Shown here one piece after another: positions 1 to 8,681 of a DNA stretch of 39,101 nt (its first letter is position 1; each line of letters begins with the position of its first letter). The stretch spans positions 1 to 39,101 of the forward strand of contig JAJZGX010000013.1 in NCBI GenBank assembly GCA_021804825.1, in the 5' to 3' direction. The stretch is from Pseudomonadota bacterium. Lineage in GTDB: Bacteria; Pseudomonadota; Alphaproteobacteria; Rhizobiales; Beijerinckiaceae. The notes under the pieces are model-generated. The model worked only from the letters and a program-made list of their open reading frames with translations. It ran no database searches and had not been told where the DNA came from. Made by a program: the position numbers and the translations under genes.

Positions 1-32
1 ATTGCGAGGAGCGCAGCACCACGCCCACTCCC

Positions 33-138
33 CGTCATTGCGAGGAGCGTAGCGACGAAGCAACCTAGGGGTTTCGGGAGCCCTTGCGCAAAGATCAAGC
101 CAGCCCCCTGGGTTGCTTCGCTAACGCTCGCAATGACG
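33..138. repeat. Composite extragenic palindromic repeat, copy A
   Basis: The unit begins with CGTCATTGCGAGGAGCG and ends with the near-complementary CGCTCGCAATGACG, so the whole 106 bp can fold back on itself. Between the arms lie GAAGCAACC / GGGTTGCTTC, also complementary, and a central stretch with GGGGTTTCGGGAGCCC. An almost identical unit lies at 224-329. A further partial arm (ATTGCGAGGAGCGCAGC) opens the window at 1-17. This is the typical look of REP/BIME-like repeats scattered between genes of alphaproteobacteria. The open reading frames across it are by-products of the repeat and are not called as genes. Confidence 0.85.
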
Positions 139-185
139 GCGACGTTGGTCTCGCAACGACGGCGATGGGGAACATCATCAACCCC

Positions 186-218
186 CGTCATTGCGAGGAA
201 CGTAGCGACGAAGCAACC
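186..218 (+). repeat. Solitary palindromic-repeat arm
   Basis: A single 33-bp arm of the same repeat family (CGTCATTGCGAGGAACG followed by TAGCGACGAAGCAACC) stands between the two composite copies without its inverted partner. It sits 5 bp before the start of copy B, so the two are arranged head to tail. Confidence 0.8.
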
Positions 219-223
219 ACCCC

Positions 224-329
224 CGTCATTGCGAGGAGCGCAGCGACGAAGCAACCCAGGGGTTTCGGGAGCCCCTGCGCATAGATCAAGCCAACCCCCT
301 GGGTTGCTTCGCTAGCGCTCGCAATGACG
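224..329. repeat. Composite extragenic palindromic repeat, copy B
   Basis: This is a second 106-bp unit with the same arms and the same central stretch as 33-138. It differs at only a few positions, for example CAGCGACG for TAGCGACG and CTAGCGCTCG for CTAACGCTCG. The 3' arm ends at CGCAATGACG. It lies downstream of the converging minus-strand gene that ends at 461; the roughly 130 bp between the repeat and that gene show nothing further. Confidence 0.85.
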
Positions 330-460
330 CGATGGAGACATCATCAATGACGGCGATGGGGGCTTGCCATGGCGCCGCGTTGCCCCCGGTGCCGGTTGAA
401 ACGCTGCCGCAGTTCATGGATCAGGCGCGGGCACCAGATGTTCGCGCCTCTCGACCAGAC

Positions 461-1294
461 CTAACCCTCAGCAAAGCCAAACAGCCGCGAGGGTGTGTCC
501 CAGAGGATCTTGCGGCGCTCCGCCTCGTTGGGAAACAATTCGGCAAACAGGGTCAGCAGCGGCGCGTAATCGACACGTTCTGGCGCGCGCAGAAACGGCC
601 AGTCCGAGCCCCACATGCAGGCATCCGCGGTGAAAGCCTCGACCAGCGCGCGCACGAACGGCCAAGCATCTTCATAGGGATGGGATAGCTGCGAGAATTT
701 GATATAGCCCGAGAGTTTGACGCTGGCCCGGCCGCTGCGTCCCAGCGCCAGCAGCGCCTGAAATGCTGGTTGTTGCAGGCCAAGCGCCGGATCGGGTCGT
801 CCGCAATGGTCGATCAGCAAGCGCAGGCGCGAGCCCTGCACCAGCGGCAGCAGGCTCAGCAATTGATCGTCCTGAACCTGTATTTGCAGGAACATGTCGA
901 GCGATTCGAGTTTTGCCAACAGGCTGCCGCTGTTCAGATAATAATCAATGCCGTGAAACGGCACATTGAAGGCAACACCGACAATGCCCGCCCCCTTCAG
1001 CCGCTGCAATTCCGCGAGGCTCACATCGTGCGGCACGACGGCAACGCCTTTCAGACGGTGCGGGTTTGCGGCAATGGCGGCCAGCATGCAGCTATTATCC
1101 TCGCCATAACCGGAATTGGGCTGCACCAGCAAGGCGCGCACAACCCCATGCGCCTGCATCACGTGATGGAGTTGCTGACGCGTCGAGATCTCCTGCCCCG
1201 CAGGCTTGTAGTGCGTTGCCGCAGTATAAGGGAACCCGACGGGATCCAGCAGATGACAATGACAATCGATTTTCGCTTCGTTGAAGATGGACAT
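461..1294 (-). CDS. Amidohydrolase family protein (lactonase-like)
   Basis: A 277-residue TIM-barrel amidohydrolase of the COG3618 type, which includes 2-pyrone-4,6-dicarboxylate lactonase and sugar-lactone hydrolases. The N-terminus carries the metal-site-like DCHCH motif (His12, His14). A mid-protein LLIDHCGRPD segment and a C-terminal MWGSDWPF segment supply the conserved His and Asp of the family. No signal peptide is seen, so it is probably cytoplasmic. It is divergent from the arabinofuranosidase gene across a gap of about 160 bp. A role in opening a sugar lactone would fit that neighbour, but this is inference; the substrate cannot be read from the sequence. Some family members work without a metal. 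Confidence 0.8.
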   Translation of the reverse strand: MSIFNEAKIDCHCHLLDPVGFPYTAATHYKPAGQEISTRQQLHHVMQAHGVVRALLVQPNSGYGEDNSCMLAAIAANPHRLKGVAVVPHDVSLAELQRLKGAGIVGVAFNVPFHGIDYYLNSGSLLAKLESLDMFLQIQVQDDQLLSLLPLVQGSRLRLLIDHCGRPDPALGLQQPAFQALLALGRSGRASVKLSGYIKFSQLSHPYEDAWPFVRALVEAFTADACMWGSDWPFLRAPERVDYAPLLTLFAELFPNEAERRKILWDTPSRLFGFAEG

Positions 1295-1456
1295 GGCTAT
1301 CCGGCCGGGCAGGGATGATCAGGTCAGACTAAGCGAAGAGTGAGATGAACGAAACCCCGCGCGTGCCATTCAGACGCTCCGGCTTGACGTCCGTTCGCTG
1401 TGCGGCCTTAAGCTCGTTGAAGTCCGGCACGGCGTCAAAAATTTCAGAGGATGGGC

Positions 1457-2974
1457 ATGAAGGCATTCGTCACCGCGCATGGCGCCTATGACATCGCGCG
1501 CATTGATGAGCGCATCTATGGCGCTTTTCTCGAGCATCTTGGCAGGGCGATCTACACCGGCATTTTTGAGCCCGGCCATCCTGCCGCCGACACGGAAGGA
1601 ATGCGCACCGATGTGATCGATCTGGTGCGCGAATTGAACCCGCCGCTGGTGCGCTATCCGGGAGGAAATTTTGTCTCGGCCTATAATTGGGAGGATGGCG
1701 TCGGCCCCCGCGCCAGCCGCCCGACACGGCTTGATCTTGCCTGGCATACCTCCGAATCCAATGCTTTCGGCACGCATGAATTTGCCGCCTGGTGCGCCAG
1801 CGCCGGCACGGCCCCGATGCTGGCGATCAACCTCGGGTCGCGCGGCCTCGATGCGGCGCGCAATTTTGTGGAATATGTCAACGGCCCGCTCGGCTCCTAT
1901 TGGGGGGATTTGCGCAAGGCGCATGGTCATGCCGAGCCTTTCGGCGTCAAATACTGGTGTCTGGGCAATGAGATGGACGGCCCCTGGCAGATCGGCCAGA
2001 AAACCGCCGATGAATATGGCCGCCTTGCCGCCGAAGTTGCCAAAGCCATGCGGGCTTTCGACAAATCGCTCGAACTGGTTGTCTGTGGCTCATCCAGCTC
2101 CGACATGCCGAGCTTTCCCGAATGGGAGCGTATCGTCCTCGAGCACACCTATGATGTGATCGACCATATTTCCTTGCACATGTATGTCTCGCCTGAAAAC
2201 ACGGGTCTGGCGAATTATCTGGCGCTCAACCAGAAAATGGAGGGCTATATCGGCACCGTCGCGGCAATGATCGAGACCGTGCGCGCCAAAAAGCGCAGCA
2301 AGAAGCGCGTGACGATTTCCTTTGACGAGTGGAATGTCTGGTATCCCTCACGCGTGCCGGATCGCGCAGTGCTTGCCGGCGAAGCGGGCTGGCCGCACGC
2401 GCCGCGCCTGCATGAGGATGTCTATGACGTCGCCGATCTGCTGCAGGTCGGCTGCATCATCAACACCTTCATCCGTCGCGCCGATGTCGTAAAAATCGCC
2501 TGCATCGCTCAATTGGTGAATGTGATTGCGCCGATCATGACCGAACCTGGCGGCCCCGCTTGGCGACAGACCATCTTCCATCCTTTTTTTCTGGCCTCGA
2601 CCTTCGGGCGCGGCACGGCACTGAAGCTGGCGACCACCTGCCCGGGATATGATGCCGAAGTCGCACGCAATGTCCCTTATCTCGATATTGCCGGGGTGCA
2701 CGATGCCGAAGGCGGCTTTGTCACTTTCTTCGCCATCAACCGACATCCCGGCGAAGCTCTGGAGCTTTGCATCGAACTGACGGGTTTTGGTGCGCTCGTG
2801 CTAGCGGATCATCGCAGCCTTGCCAGCGACGATCTGTCGGCAACCAATGCTATGGCCCATCCCGATGTGGTGACCCCGCAACAAGCCAGCGGCGCTCGGC
2901 TCGACGCTGGGCGTCTCAGTGCATCGCTGCCACCCCTGTCCTATCACATGCTGCGCCTCAAGACCGCCAACTGA
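1457..2974 (+). CDS. abfA: GH51 alpha-L-arabinofuranosidase
   Basis: A 505-residue glycoside hydrolase of family 51, which releases terminal alpha-L-arabinofuranosyl residues from arabinans and arabinoxylan fragments. Family marks are IYGAFLEHLGR near the N-terminus, RYPGGNFVSAYNWEDGVG, WCLGNEMDGPW with the acid/base Glu172, and SFDEWNVWY with the nucleophile Glu291. The segment ACIAQLVNVIAPIMTE is also typical. There is no signal peptide, so it should act in the cytoplasm on imported oligosaccharides. Start choice: AGAGG at 1446-1450 gives 6-nt spacing to ATG 1457, whereas ATG 1451 in the same frame abuts the Shine-Dalgarno. With the earlier start the protein would be 507 residues. No sugar transporter or arabinose catabolic gene is visible next to it. 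Confidence 0.95.
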   Translation: MKAFVTAHGAYDIARIDERIYGAFLEHLGRAIYTGIFEPGHPAADTEGMRTDVIDLVRELNPPLVRYPGGNFVSAYNWEDGVGPRASRPTRLDLAWHTSESNAFGTHEFAAWCASAGTAPMLAINLGSRGLDAARNFVEYVNGPLGSYWGDLRKAHGHAEPFGVKYWCLGNEMDGPWQIGQKTADEYGRLAAEVAKAMRAFDKSLELVVCGSSSSDMPSFPEWERIVLEHTYDVIDHISLHMYVSPENTGLANYLALNQKMEGYIGTVAAMIETVRAKKRSKKRVTISFDEWNVWYPSRVPDRAVLAGEAGWPHAPRLHEDVYDVADLLQVGCIINTFIRRADVVKIACIAQLVNVIAPIMTEPGGPAWRQTIFHPFFLASTFGRGTALKLATTCPGYDAEVARNVPYLDIAGVHDAEGGFVTFFAINRHPGEALELCIELTGFGALVLADHRSLASDDLSATNAMAHPDVVTPQQASGARLDAGRLSASLPPLSYHMLRLKTAN

Positions 2975-3166
2975 CGCCAGACGCAAAGGCTCGTGACGGT
3001 CAAAGCAGACGGCCCCCCGCGGTCGACAGCGGCGGCTGCCCCTGAGGGCACGCGACCCTGTTGCAATCAGCCGAAAATTGCCTAAAGCCAAGGCAAGGCG
3101 CGAATGACATGCGCCAGCCAGTGCTTGATCGCACCGGCCGCAATTCTAGTCTTGGAGGTTCACGCC

Positions 3167-4390
3167 GTGTCATCGCCCAAAATCGCGCTTCTCACGGCCG
3201 GTGGCCTCGCGCCATGTCTTTCGGCTGCGGTTGGTGGCCTCATCCAGCGCTATGGCGAGATTGCGCCCGATGCAACGATCATCGCCTATCGAAACGGCTA
3301 TTATGGCCTGCTCAGCGGCCAATCGATCGAAATAACACCGGAGGCGCGGGCGCAGGCGGCCGCTTTGCTGCGGCACGGCGGCTCGCCGCTCGGCAACAGC
3401 CGCGTGAAGCTGACCAATGTCAAAGACTGCGTGAAACGCGGCCTGGTGAAGGATGGTGAAGACCCGTTGGAAGTCGCAGCAAAGCGTCTCGCCGCAGATG
3501 GCGTCACGATTTTGCACACCATTGGTGGCGACGATACCAATTTGACCGCCGCTGATCTCGCCGCCTATCTGGCACGGCACAAATCAACCCTGACCGTGGT
3601 TGGCCTGCCCAAAACCATCGATAATGACGTCATGCCGATCCGACAATCACTCGGCGCCGCGACTGCGGCCGAGCAGGGTGCAATGTTCTTCCAGAACATT
3701 GTCAACGAATGCTCGACCAACCCGCGCATGCTTGTGATCCATGAAGTGATGGGCCGCAATTGCGGCTGGCTGACTGCTGCAACGGCGCGGGAATATCGCG
3801 CGCGGCTCAACCATGTGCCCTTCGTGCCGGGCATGGACTTCACCCGCGCGCACCGCGATATTGATGGCGTCTATCTCCCTGAATTGGCGATTGATATTGC
3901 CGCCGAAGCGAAGCGGCTGAAACACCGGATCGACGCCAAGGGTTCAGCCAGTATCTTTGTCAGCGAAGGCGCCTGCCTCGGCGAAATTGTCGCGCAAATG
4001 CAAGGCGCAGGCATTGCAGTCGAACGCGATCCCTTCGGCCATGTCATGCTTGACAAGGTCAATGTCGGCAACTGGTTCGCCGGGCAATTCGGCAAATTGG
4101 TGGCGGCAGAAAAAACCCTCGTGCAGAAATCCGGCTATTTTGCGCGTTCCGCCGCTGCCAACAGTGAAGATCTGATGCTGATCAAGGGCATGGTGGATCT
4201 CGCCGTCGAGTGCGCCCTTGCCGGACGTTCAGGCGTGATCGGGCATGACGAAGGCCACGGCGGCATGCTGCGACCCATTGAATTCACGCGCATCAAGGGC
4301 GGCAAGGCGTTTGACATCAAACTGGCATGGTTCGCCTCTATGCTCGAAGATATTGGGCAGCCTGCGGCCCGCCCGGTCGTCATGGAATGA
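3167..4390 (+). CDS. pfp: Pyrophosphate-dependent 6-phosphofructokinase
   Basis: A 407-residue PfkA-fold enzyme that interconverts fructose 6-phosphate and fructose 1,6-bisphosphate using pyrophosphate. The residues that mark PPi use are visible: GGDDT at 120-124, where ATP enzymes have Gly in place of the second Asp, and PKTIDND at 148-154, where the Lys replaces the Gly of ATP enzymes. A VMGRNCGW motif for the sugar phosphate follows. Start choice: GTG 3167 has GGAGG 8 nt upstream. An in-frame upstream ATG at 3104 would add 21 residues of unlikely leader and lacks a good ribosome site. The length agrees with PPi-PFKs of alphaproteobacteria. The reaction is reversible, so it can serve glycolysis or gluconeogenesis. 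Confidence 0.93.
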   Translation: MSSPKIALLTAGGLAPCLSAAVGGLIQRYGEIAPDATIIAYRNGYYGLLSGQSIEITPEARAQAAALLRHGGSPLGNSRVKLTNVKDCVKRGLVKDGEDPLEVAAKRLAADGVTILHTIGGDDTNLTAADLAAYLARHKSTLTVVGLPKTIDNDVMPIRQSLGAATAAEQGAMFFQNIVNECSTNPRMLVIHEVMGRNCGWLTAATAREYRARLNHVPFVPGMDFTRAHRDIDGVYLPELAIDIAAEAKRLKHRIDAKGSASIFVSEGACLGEIVAQMQGAGIAVERDPFGHVMLDKVNVGNWFAGQFGKLVAAEKTLVQKSGYFARSAAANSEDLMLIKGMVDLAVECALAGRSGVIGHDEGHGGMLRPIEFTRIKGGKAFDIKLAWFASMLEDIGQPAARPVVME

Positions 4391-4586
4391 AGTGTTGGCG
4401 CGTTTCTTCCAGTTGGTTATTCCATGAGCTAGAAGTCGCGCGACATGCCCGGCCTTGAAGCTTGCGGACAGCCGATCTCGGGTCAGCCCATTGATCGATG
4501 ACCGGGCGAGCGTTATGAATGAAAACATAGCGTCTTGGCCGGGTGGACGGGGTGCCAGCAGAACAGACGAGGGGAACGCGTAGGTC

Positions 4587-5228
4587 ATGAACAATCTGGC
4601 GACTAAAAGGCCTTCGCAGCAGCGACGCCCATCGGGCAGTTCGTTGGCCGATCAAGCCCGCTTTTTCAAATCGTGGTTTGAAAACCCGGCGCGGGCCGGG
4701 GCCATCTCACCGTCCGGCCCGTTTCTGGCGCGCACCATGGCGGGCTGCTTTGATATTTCGGGCGAGGGGCCGATTCTGGAGCTTGGCCCTGGCACCGGCC
4801 CGGTGACCGCCGCACTTATCGAGCGTGGCATCGCCGAATCGCGCCTTGTCATGGTGGAATTTGATCCGACCTTCTGCGCCTTGCTGCGTGAGCGCTACCC
4901 GGCGGCGACCATCATTCAGGGTGACGCCTATGATCTGATGAACACGCTGGAAGGGCACCTGCCCATGCCCGCCGTCGCCATCGTCTCCAGCCTGCCGCTG
5001 TTGTTGCGTCCGCCGCAGGATCGTCAACGCGTGCTGGAGCATTCTTTCAGGCTCGGCCGCCCTGACGCACCCTTTGTGCAATTTTCCTATGGCTTGAAAT
5101 CGCCCCTGCCCCGCAGCGGCCTTACGGGCGAGATCGCCTATAATTCACGACGCCTGCCGCCGGTGCTGCTGAATGTGCCGCCAGCTCACGTCTGGGTCTT
5201 CAACCGCCTGCAGCAGATGAACCCATGA
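4587..5228 (+). CDS. pmtA: Phospholipid N-methyltransferase (PmtA-like)
   Basis: A 213-residue class I SAM-dependent methyltransferase of the COG3963 type. Members methylate phosphatidylethanolamine stepwise towards phosphatidylcholine at the inner face of the membrane. The N-terminal FFKSWFENPARAGAISPSG segment is the family signature and probably contacts the membrane. SAM-binding motif I is LELGPGTG at 64-71. The acidic end of strand 2 (VMVEFDP) and the ISSLPLLL-like motif (VSSLPLLLRPP) follow. The 3' end overlaps the next gene by 4 bp (ATGA), so the two are probably translationally coupled. Related membrane-lipid or rRNA methyltransferases of similar size cannot be fully excluded. Confidence 0.85.
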   Translation: MNNLATKRPSQQRRPSGSSLADQARFFKSWFENPARAGAISPSGPFLARTMAGCFDISGEGPILELGPGTGPVTAALIERGIAESRLVMVEFDPTFCALLRERYPAATIIQGDAYDLMNTLEGHLPMPAVAIVSSLPLLLRPPQDRQRVLEHSFRLGRPDAPFVQFSYGLKSPLPRSGLTGEIAYNSRRLPPVLLNVPPAHVWVFNRLQQMNP

Positions 5229-6343
5229 GCACGCGTGGCATTGGTGTCGGGCTGGTCGGCTCCGGCTTCATGGGCAAATGCCATGCGCTGGCCTGGCTGA
5301 ATGTCGCGGCGGTGTTTGGTGATGTCGCCGCGCCCAGGCTTGTGGCTTTGGCGGACGCTTCCCCCGATCTTGCGGCGCAAAAGGCGCGCGAATTCGGCTT
5401 TGCATCGTCTACCGGGGCGTGGCGTGACCTGCTCCAGCGCGATGACATCGACATTATTTCGGTGACCACACCCAATGAGTTTCATCCCGACATGGCAATT
5501 GCCGCCTTGCAGGCCGGCAAGCACGTCTGGTGCGAAAAGCCGATGGCGACCAGTCTGGCCGCGGCCCAATCCATGAATGACGCCGCCAAGGCAGCCGGAA
5601 AGACTGCGGCTCTGGGTTATAATTACATCCAGAATCCTTTGATCCGCGAGGTCAAGCGCCTGCTCAAGGACAAAGTCATCGGCGACATCAATCACGTCCG
5701 CTTTGAAATGGACGAAGATTACATGGCCGATCCCCTGTCGCCATTTACCGGTCGCAGCGCCGCTTCGGCCGGCTATGGCGCCCTCGATGATTTCGGCGTG
5801 CACCCGCTGAGCCTGCTCCTGACATTGCTGGGCAAGGTCACACGGGTGTTCGGTGACATGCGCAAGCCCTATGCCACCCGGCCCGATGGCAATGGCACCC
5901 GCGCCGTGGATAATTTCGACATTGCGACGGCGTTGATGGAACTCGAAAGCGGCGCTCAGGTCACCTTGTCGTGCAACCGCAGCGCCTGGGGTCGCAAGGG
6001 CCGGATTTTCATGCAGATTTTCGGCAACAAGGGCACGCTGGTTTATGATCAGGAGCGCCTCAACGAGGTGCAATTGTTCGTCAATGACGGCGCCACTGCC
6101 ACGCAAGGGTTTCGCACCATCATCTCTGGCCCGGCCCATGCGCCCTATGGCAAATTTGTGCCAGCACCCGGCCATCAGCTTGGTTTCAATGACCTCAAGA
6201 CCATCGAATGCCGCGAAGTGTTGCGGGCCATTGCGTGCGAACCGGCCCACCTCATCGGCTTTGAGCAGGGTCTGCATATCGAGGCCACAGTCCACGCCAT
6301 TGCCCGCGCGGCGGCTGAAGGGCGCTGGCTTGCCGTGGGCTGA
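5225..6343 (+). CDS. Gfo/Idh/MocA family oxidoreductase
   Basis: A 372-residue NAD(P)-dependent oxidoreductase. An N-terminal Rossmann domain shows GSGFMG at 12-17, and the family's EKP motif lies at Glu104-Pro106 with the catalytic-type Lys105. The C-terminal alpha/beta domain contains DDFGVHPLSLLL, which matches the GxHxxD-type active-site helix of the family, although the Asp precedes rather than follows the His. Such enzymes usually oxidise or reduce a hydroxyl on a sugar, inositol or sugar-derived compound. The start ATG overlaps the pmtA stop by 4 bp, and mog begins 3 bp after its stop, so the three form a tight transcription unit with no obvious shared pathway. The substrate is unknown. 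Confidence 0.88.
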   Translation: MSTRGIGVGLVGSGFMGKCHALAWLNVAAVFGDVAAPRLVALADASPDLAAQKAREFGFASSTGAWRDLLQRDDIDIISVTTPNEFHPDMAIAALQAGKHVWCEKPMATSLAAAQSMNDAAKAAGKTAALGYNYIQNPLIREVKRLLKDKVIGDINHVRFEMDEDYMADPLSPFTGRSAASAGYGALDDFGVHPLSLLLTLLGKVTRVFGDMRKPYATRPDGNGTRAVDNFDIATALMELESGAQVTLSCNRSAWGRKGRIFMQIFGNKGTLVYDQERLNEVQLFVNDGATATQGFRTIISGPAHAPYGKFVPAPGHQLGFNDLKTIECREVLRAIACEPAHLIGFEQGLHIEATVHAIARAAAEGRWLAVG

Positions 6344-6346
6344 GCC

Positions 6347-6895
6347 ATGAGCGAAGCCCCCCCGCGCCCGGCCCGCATAGGCGTCGTCACCGCTTCCGAT
6401 CGCGCCAGCGCCGGAATCTACAAGGATGAATCCGGCCCCGCCATCGAGGCCTGGCTGACGCATGCGCTGACCACGCCCTTCACGATCATGCGCCGCATCA
6501 TTCCCGACGGCTTGGAAAGCGTGCGCGACACGCTGATCGAGCTTGTCGACCGCGATCATTGTGACCTGATCCTCACCACCGGTGGCACCGGCCCGTCGCC
6601 GCGTGACCTCACCCCCGAAGCGACCGAGGCCGTTGCCCATCGCCACCTGCCAGGCTTTGGCGAACTGATGCGCCAGGTTAGTCTGCGCCACGTGCCAACC
6701 GCGATCCTGTCGCGACAAATGGCGGTGACGCGCGGCGCCTGCATGATCATCAACCTGCCGGGCAAGCCGGCCTCGATTGCCGTGTGCCTCGACGCCATAT
6801 TCGCAGCAGTCCCCTATGGTCTGGATCTGATGGGCGCTGCCAGAATTGAAACAAACCCGGCCGTCATTGCGAGTTTCCGCCCCAAAGGCGCCTGA
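6347..6895 (+). CDS. mog: Molybdopterin adenylyltransferase MogA
   Basis: A 182-residue MoaB/Mog-fold protein that adenylates molybdopterin before molybdenum insertion in cofactor synthesis. The N-terminal [20 protein letters not shown] and the [17 protein letters not shown] segment, with GGTG at 79-82, are the nucleotide- and molybdopterin-binding signatures. A LPGKPASI motif near the C-terminus is also typical. The size is slightly shorter than E. coli MogA (195). It follows the oxidoreductase by 3 bp. No other molybdenum cofactor gene is in the window, so it may serve enzymes encoded elsewhere. A MoaB-type assignment is the only close alternative. Confidence 0.9.
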   Translation: MSEAPPRPARIGVVTASDRASAGIYKDESGPAIEAWLTHALTTPFTIMRRIIPDGLESVRDTLIELVDRDHCDLILTTGGTGPSPRDLTPEATEAVAHRHLPGFGELMRQVSLRHVPTAILSRQMAVTRGACMIINLPGKPASIAVCLDAIFAAVPYGLDLMGAARIETNPAVIASFRPKGA

Positions 6896-7004
6896 TCAAC
6901 CTCGCAGCGTGCGCGCAGGCTTAAAAACCTCAAGCAGAGCTTGCCCGCATGTGCGCCCGCTGCTACCAGTCGCGCCAGCTTCTCCCATCAAAGCGCGACA
7001 GATC

Positions 7005-8657
7005 ATGGCACGACAGTTCATTTATCATATGCAGGGCCTCACCAAGGCCTGGCCCGGCGGCAAGAAGGTGCTCGATAATGTGCATCTTTCCTTTTATCCC
7101 GATGCTAAAATCGGTGTGCTTGGCGTCAATGGTTCAGGTAAATCAACGCTTTTGAAGATCATGTCGGGTCTCGACACGGATTTTACCGGCGAGGGCTTTG
7201 TCGCCGAAGGCGCGCGTGTCGGCTATCTGCCGCAGGAGCCGCAGCTTGATGAAAGCTTGAGCGTCACACAGAACGTCAAGCTCGGCGTCGCCGGCAAGGT
7301 CGCCATTCTTGATCGCTACAACGAACTGGCGATGAATTATTCCGATGAAACCGCCGATGAAATGACGCGCCTTCAGGACGAAATCGAGGCGCAGGGCCTT
7401 TGGGATCTCGATTCGCAAATCGAGCAGGCAATGGACGCCCTCGGTTGCCCTGATGACAGCGCCGTGGTGTCAACCCTGTCGGGTGGTGAACGCCGCCGCG
7501 TCGCGCTCTGTCGCCTGCTTCTCGAAAAGCCTGACCTGCTGCTGCTCGACGAACCGACGAACCATCTCGACGCCGAAACCGTCAATTGGCTCGAGGGGCA
7601 TTTGCGCGACTATCCCGGCGCGATTCTGATCGTCACCCATGACCGCTATTTCCTCGATAATGTCACCGGCTGGATTCTGGAACTCGATCGTGGTCGCGGC
7701 ATTCCCTATGAAGGCAATTATTCGAGCTGGCTGAAGCAGAAGCAGAAGCGCCTTGCCCAGGAAGGCCGCGAAGACGAAGCCCGGCAGCGCGCGCTCGAAG
7801 CTGAAAGCGAATGGATTGCCTCCAGCCCCAAAGCGCGTCAGGCCAAATCCAAGGCGCGTATTGCGCGCTATGATGAACTGGTGGCCAAGCAGAATGACAA
7901 GGCCCCGACCACGGCGCAGATCATCATTCCGGTCGCCGAGCGGCTTGGCCAGAATGTCGTCGATTTCTCGCATCTCTCCAAGGGCTTCGGCGAGCGCCTG
8001 TTGATCGATGACCTCTCCTTCAAGCTGCCCCCTGGCGGCATTGTCGGCGTCATCGGCCCGAATGGTGCAGGCAAAACCACGCTGTTCCGCATGATCACCG
8101 GCCAAGATAAGCCAGATAGTGGCAGCATAAAGGTTGGTGAGAGCGTCAAGCTTGGCTATGTCGATCAGTCACGCGATACGCTCGATGCCAACAAGACGCT
8201 GTGGGAAGAAATATCCGGCGGCAATGACATCATTCATCTCGGCAAGCGCGAGATGAATTCGCGCGCCTATTGCTCGACCTTTAACTTCAAAGGGCCGGAT
8301 CAGCAAAAGAAGGTCGGGATGCTGTCGGGCGGTGAACGCAACCGCGTGCATCTGGCGAAAATGCTGAAAACCGGGGCCAACCTGCTGCTGCTCGACGAGC
8401 CTACCAATGATCTTGATGTCGATACGCTGCGCGCGCTGGAAGAAGCGCTGACGGATTTTGCCGGCTGCGCCGTCATCATCTCGCATGATCGCTTTTTTCT
8501 CGATCGCATTGCCACCCACATGCTGGCCTTCGAGGGCGACAGCCATGTCGAATGGTTCGAGGGCAATTTTGCCGATTACGAAGACGACAAAAAGCGCAGG
8601 CTCGGTGCGGATTCTATCATCCCGCACAAGCTGAAATACAAGAAATTCGCGCGGTGA
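7005..8657 (+). CDS. ettA: Energy-dependent translational throttle protein EttA
   Basis: A 550-residue soluble ABC-F ATPase with two nucleotide-binding domains. Walker A motifs are GVNGSGKS at 40-47 and GPNGAGKT at 351-358. Signatures are LSGGERRR from 158 and LSGGERNR in the second domain, each followed by a LLLLDEPTN Walker B. Between the domains is the charged P-site tRNA-interaction linker ([17 protein letters not shown]). EttA binds the ribosomal E site and gates the first elongation step according to ATP/ADP level. The length matches E. coli EttA (555). The start is set by homology at ATG 7005 ([14 protein letters not shown]); the reading frame is open further upstream, but that stretch overlaps mog out of frame. 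A 109-bp gap separates it from mog. Confidence 0.95.
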   Translation: MARQFIYHMQGLTKAWPGGKKVLDNVHLSFYPDAKIGVLGVNGSGKSTLLKIMSGLDTDFTGEGFVAEGARVGYLPQEPQLDESLSVTQNVKLGVAGKVAILDRYNELAMNYSDETADEMTRLQDEIEAQGLWDLDSQIEQAMDALGCPDDSAVVSTLSGGERRRVALCRLLLEKPDLLLLDEPTNHLDAETVNWLEGHLRDYPGAILIVTHDRYFLDNVTGWILELDRGRGIPYEGNYSSWLKQKQKRLAQEGREDEARQRALEAESEWIASSPKARQAKSKARIARYDELVAKQNDKAPTTAQIIIPVAERLGQNVVDFSHLSKGFGERLLIDDLSFKLPPGGIVGVIGPNGAGKTTLFRMITGQDKPDSGSIKVGESVKLGYVDQSRDTLDANKTLWEEISGGNDIIHLGKREMNSRAYCSTFNFKGPDQQKKVGMLSGGERNRVHLAKMLKTGANLLLLDEPTNDLDVDTLRALEEALTDFAGCAVIISHDRFFLDRIATHMLAFEGDSHVEWFEGNFADYEDDKKRRLGADSIIPHKLKYKKFAR

Positions 8658-8681
8658 GGGCAAGGCCCCACCCCGCATTCC

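Noticed and set aside
84-315. Short open frames across the first 330 bp
   Set aside because: They are translations of the palindromic repeats, on overlapping frames, with the same peptide repeated at each copy. Such frames are a well-known source of false genes.
5186-6718. 510-codon open frame on the minus strand
   Set aside because: It is antisense to the Gfo/Idh/MocA oxidoreductase and mog genes, with His/Gly/Arg-rich composition typical of shadow frames in GC-rich DNA.
6846-7004. Longer N-terminus for EttA
   Set aside because: The frame is open, but the extra 53 residues overlap mog, lack similarity to EttA, and the conserved start [14 protein letters not shown] is at 7005.
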